From the NCBI RefSeq assembly GCF_004784465.1, contig NZ_SRRU01000015.1:1-64000 (forward strand): 64,000 bases of DNA, given 5' to 3'. The DNA comes from Streptomyces griseoluteus. GTDB taxonomy: Bacteria; Actinomycetota; Actinomycetes; Streptomycetales; Streptomycetaceae. The notes beneath the pieces were generated by a model. That model saw nothing but the letters and a program-made list of their open reading frames with translations, was not told where the DNA came from and did not search any database. A program made the position numbers and the translations under genes. Below are positions 61,526 to 64,000 of this stretch, piece after piece. The first letter of the stretch is position 1. Every line of letters starts with the position of its first letter.

Positions 61526-62710
61526 TCAGCCAGTGCGGCCAGCCCCCGGCTCAGCCGGTGCGGGCGCCATCGGCGGCAGGACGGCCGCGAGGTCTGGCAG
61601 CAGGACGGGCTCCAGCCGGACCCGCTCCTGGTGGATGAGATACCGCCTGAGTTCCGGCGGCCGGTATCCGGCGTCGCGGTCGTAGCGCTCCTTGACCGGA
61701 ACCGCCAGGAACTCGTTCCCGTCGGGCTCGTTCCTATCGTTCACCGCGCTGTCCAGCGGCCGGTGGTAGGCCTTGGCCAGCCGGTACATGCGCGTCCGCG
61801 ACTCGTGCAGCGTACCCGAGCCGTCCGGCTCGACCCGGAAGCCCACGCTCTGCTGCGGCCTCATCTCCTCCGGCCCGGCCGCGCTGAGCGCCTCGTCGTC
61901 GAACCCCAGGCCGTAGCGCCGGGCCTGATCGGCCATCCACAGCAGGGCTATGTCGGACAGGCCCGCCTCCGTGTACCCGCCACCCACATCGCAGTGCACC
62001 CCGGCGAACCAGACCTGCTTCAGCTCCTGCCCCTGCTGGGCGGCGTCGGGTCGCTGGTGCCACAGCGCCGGCCGGAACGCCGAGCGCTTCTCGTCGATAG
62101 CCAGCGCGTGGAAGGCCCCGTTGACCCAGCCGCTCAGCTCGGTGTCGTGGAACGCCCAGCGGTGGTTGAACCCGTTCACCGCCGACTGGAGCAATGCGGC
62201 GTCCTGCAGAGGTATGCCCAGAGCACCCACGGTGTCCCACACCCCGATGAAGTGGATCCTCGTCTCGCGGGCGTACGAACGGCGGAACAACGTCGATGCC
62301 ACGCCGTTCGGATGCTCGGTCCGGTCGCGGTAGAGGGACCACGCAGCCTGCATGCGGTCGGCGTGTTCCCGCCGCAGGATGCCGCTGTTGCGCACCAGCC
62401 CCGCCAGGCTGCGGGCGGTGAACGCGCCCCGGCTGAAGCCGAAGAGGAACAGTTCGTCGTGGGGCTCGTACGTCTCGACGAGGAACCGGTAGGCGTCCGC
62501 GACATTCCGCGAAAGCCCCACACCGAAGGCGCCGCCCCGCAGCCGCTCCCACTGCTGGGTACCGACGCCGCTGTGGTAGTAGACCCGCTGCTCCTTCCCC
62601 TCGACGGACCCCTGAAGCACGGACAGAGCGACCTTGGCAACGTTCGTCTTGCTCGGCTGGTCGGCGAAGTTCCATGTGCCGTCGCAGCAGACGACCAGAC
62701 GCTTGGCCAT
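61526..62710 (-). CDS. DUF2235 alpha/beta hydrolase (phospholipase-like)
   Basis: 394 aa. The ATG at 62710 is preferred because GGAGGG sits 7-8 bases away; the ATG two codons earlier is too close. It starts MAKRLVVCCDGTWNFADQPS, the DUF2235 signature. The nucleophile is Ser 93 in LFLFGFSRGAFTARSLAG (GFSRG). Later blocks are HFIGVWDTVGALGIP (catalytic-Asp region) and VWFAGVHCDVGGGYTEAGLS (catalytic His). Related domains occur in Tle1-type phospholipase effectors. Here there is no secretion apparatus or signal peptide, so it is a cytoplasmic, stand-alone enzyme of unknown substrate. Complete. Confidence 0.85.
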   Translation of the reverse strand: MAKRLVVCCDGTWNFADQPSKTNVAKVALSVLQGSVEGKEQRVYYHSGVGTQQWERLRGGAFGVGLSRNVADAYRFLVETYEPHDELFLFGFSRGAFTARSLAGLVRNSGILRREHADRMQAAWSLYRDRTEHPNGVASTLFRRSYARETRIHFIGVWDTVGALGIPLQDAALLQSAVNGFNHRWAFHDTELSGWVNGAFHALAIDEKRSAFRPALWHQRPDAAQQGQELKQVWFAGVHCDVGGGYTEAGLSDIALLWMADQARRYGLGFDDEALSAAGPEEMRPQQSVGFRVEPDGSGTLHESRTRMYRLAKAYHRPLDSAVNDRNEPDGNEFLAVPVKERYDRDAGYRPPELRRYLIHQERVRLEPVLLPDLAAVLPPMAPAPAEPGAGRTG

Positions 62711-62907
62711 GATCATCCCTCCTCGCGAGAGCGTGGAGTGGCGTATAGCACCACCTCCATGCTTCCACCACCCGTCGGGCCGCGCCATCCGTGAACGGGA
62801 TCTGTCCAGGCGAGGTTGTTTGGTGTGTCGCGCCAGTTCGGGGTGGGGCCTGTCGGCGCATCCGGAGCATGGCGACCAAGGACGGGAATGACGCGCCGGG
62901 AATGACC

Positions 62908-63130
62908 TCAATCAGGTGAAGCCGAAGAGGAGTACCGGGCACAGGTGCGGCGACCGGCGACGAAGCAGGCCGCCGAGCGTGAAGCCCGCCGTCGCATCTG
63001 CACCGACTGCGGGGCGAAGTTCACCGACGCCCGCTGGGAGACGGCGCAGGCGACGGACTGGGGAGCCCCGAAGGACTCCCACCCGCGCTTGTGCGACGGC
63101 TGCAAGCAGAGGGCCGCCGCGGTCGCCGCG
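62908..63130 (+). pseudogene. Zinc-ribbon protein fragment of an integrative element
   Basis: The frame GEAEEEYRAQVRRPATKQAA, EREARRRICTDCGAKFTDAR, WETAQATDWGAPKDSHPRLC then DGCKQRAA has a CxxC...CxxC zinc ribbon preceded by a charged coil. I recall this arrangement in replication or transfer proteins of Streptomyces plasmids and AICEs. Both ends are lost: no start with a site (first GTG at 62945), and the sense stops after CKQRAA. Confidence 0.5.
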
Positions 63131-63836
63131 AGTACATTTCTGTCGTTTCCGTCGGGCCAATTGGCGATCAGCTCCCCCGCGTCTGGCGCCCTGGCCTGCA
63201 GCCCTCTGCTCACCCCTGACGACAAGAGCCCCCCTTGGGCACGCAGTTCAGCCGCTGCGGGGACTCTTTTAATTCCCATATCCACGCGGACCTCCGCGGA
63301 GAAGTACAAGACGCCGGGTAAGCAGGTCGGGAGCAGGGTCACCCTGACGGCGGCGCACTGCATAAACATGCGTGGTGATCCCTACAACACATACTCGGCC
63401 AAGGTGGCTGCTTGCGACCGCCGCAACCCTCCCGCGGCGGACACCCCTGCCCTCGTTGGTCGCCAGAGGTGTTGTTGAGCTACTTCACGTAACCCTATTG
63501 ATGGACGTGGCAGGAAGCGCACGGCGGGCCCTGGTCGGGGCGGGCATTGACAAGTGCCTGGCGCCCTCCAGCTAGTGTGCCTGGAGGACAGCTGGGTCAG
63601 GGTCGTGTAGGTGCTCACACAGGAGACAGACCATCAGGCCTGAGCCGATTCAAAAAGCGTCCCCGTCCGCAGACGCATCAGCCCAACGCTCTGCAAGCGC
63701 CGCAATGCAGTCACACCCCCATGACATGGCGTCGCTGACGGCCGATAAGCACCAAACGAAACGACGTCATTAGGCCACGCATCCCACTGCCCTCCAGGAC
63801 GAGGTCGGCCCTGAATGCTGCTGCCATCACGGCTCC
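63131..63836. other. No supported gene
   Basis: Several short frames on both strands without ribosome sites or recognisable motifs; composition slightly less GC rich than elsewhere. No repeat or RNA gene seen. Confidence 0.45.
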
Positions 63837-64000
63837 TCACTCTCGCCCGGCGGTGTTCCAGGGCGTGAAGGCGTTCTCCACTCCGGCTAGTGCGGTCCGC
63901 AGCTCCGGGTGGTGGCGCAGCAGTACGGTCCCCATGGTGGTGTCGTCGATCCAGCGCAGTCCGGCATTCGAGTAGACCTCGGGCGTGTAGTACTCGGTGA
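63837..64000 (-). CDS. Partial gene at the window edge, C-terminal 53 residues
   Basis: The leftward frame enters from beyond the window: TEYYTPEVYSNAGLRWIDDT, TMGTVLLRHHPELRTALAGV, ENAFTPWNTAGRE, then TGA at 63837. Good codon bias. The family cannot be told from this end. Confidence 0.5.
   Translation of the reverse strand, partial: TEYYTPEVYSNAGLRWIDDTTMGTVLLRHHPELRTALAGVENAFTPWNTAGRE

Noticed and set aside
60944..62794. 616-codon open frame on the plus strand
   Set aside because: Runs through the ISAs1 scrap and then antisense to the DUF2235 gene; no coherent protein.

Overview
The window looks like a Streptomyces (or close actinobacterial) chromosomal arm or large linear plasmid. The DNA is very GC rich with strong G/C third positions, there is a complete five-gene conservon (sensor-like ATPase, roadblock, DUF742, GTPase, P450), and many families are typical of streptomycetes: STAND ATPase with TPRs, SpoIIE phosphatase plus STAS, WYL regulator, Fic-type toxin-antitoxin, DUF6879 neighbours, mycothiol-type DinB. 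It is accessory DNA. Intact genes are separated by pieces of at least nine mobile elements (IS5-like, ISAs1, IS110, IS982, IS701, Tn3, TniQ, two tyrosine integrases) and by truncated host genes (glycosyltransferase, helicase, ispH, MFS and DMT transporters).

Layout. 0-6 kb: remnant of a type I-E-like CRISPR array without cas genes, small membrane proteins, and fragments of an integrative element (DUF721/DciA-like and an HTH/zinc-ribbon protein) ending in a secreted I36/crystallin-like gene. 6-8 kb: broken ISAs1. 8-11.5 kb: a two-gene module of a small helical protein and a 993-residue STAND/TPR ATPase that share a short glycine-rich motif; this is the best candidate for a poorly described signalling or immunity system. 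11.7-21.4 kb: decayed integrase, phosphatase, transposase and helicase pieces, an iteron-like repeat cluster and a Fic-type toxin-antitoxin pair. 21.5-28.4 kb: acyl-CoA synthetase, then three secreted or lipoprotein genes. 28.6-36.5 kb: PAP2, DinB, an alpha/beta hydrolase with an SCP2-like partner, and more fragments. 36.5-37.4 kb: MscL with a zinc-ribbon tail and a second CRISPR-repeat remnant. 37.8-44.1 kb: conservon followed by an acyl-CoA oxidase-like gene. 44.9-47.7 kb: large secreted SGNH/fibronectin protein. 48.3-53 kb: ispH fragment, VOC/WYL divergent pair, IS701, carbonic anhydrase. 53.4-55.1 kb: SpoIIE phosphatase/STAS pair. 55.4-58 kb: internally deleted IS5, TetR and a divergent SDR reductase with paired operators. 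58-58.8 kb: a second copy of the I36-like segment next to the 3' half of a tRNA-Tyr, an attachment-site scar. 59-64 kb: intracellular subtilase with a small I9-like partner, ISAs1 remnant, DUF2235 hydrolase and a partial gene at the edge.

The approx. 0.7 kb I36 segment occurs twice, 52 kb apart in the same orientation; one copy abuts integrative-element genes and the other a tRNA attachment scar. Together with the integrase remains, this suggests the region was built by repeated integration and decay of actinomycete integrative elements. Family names were assigned by reading the sequences, without database searches; coordinates of fragments are approximate.
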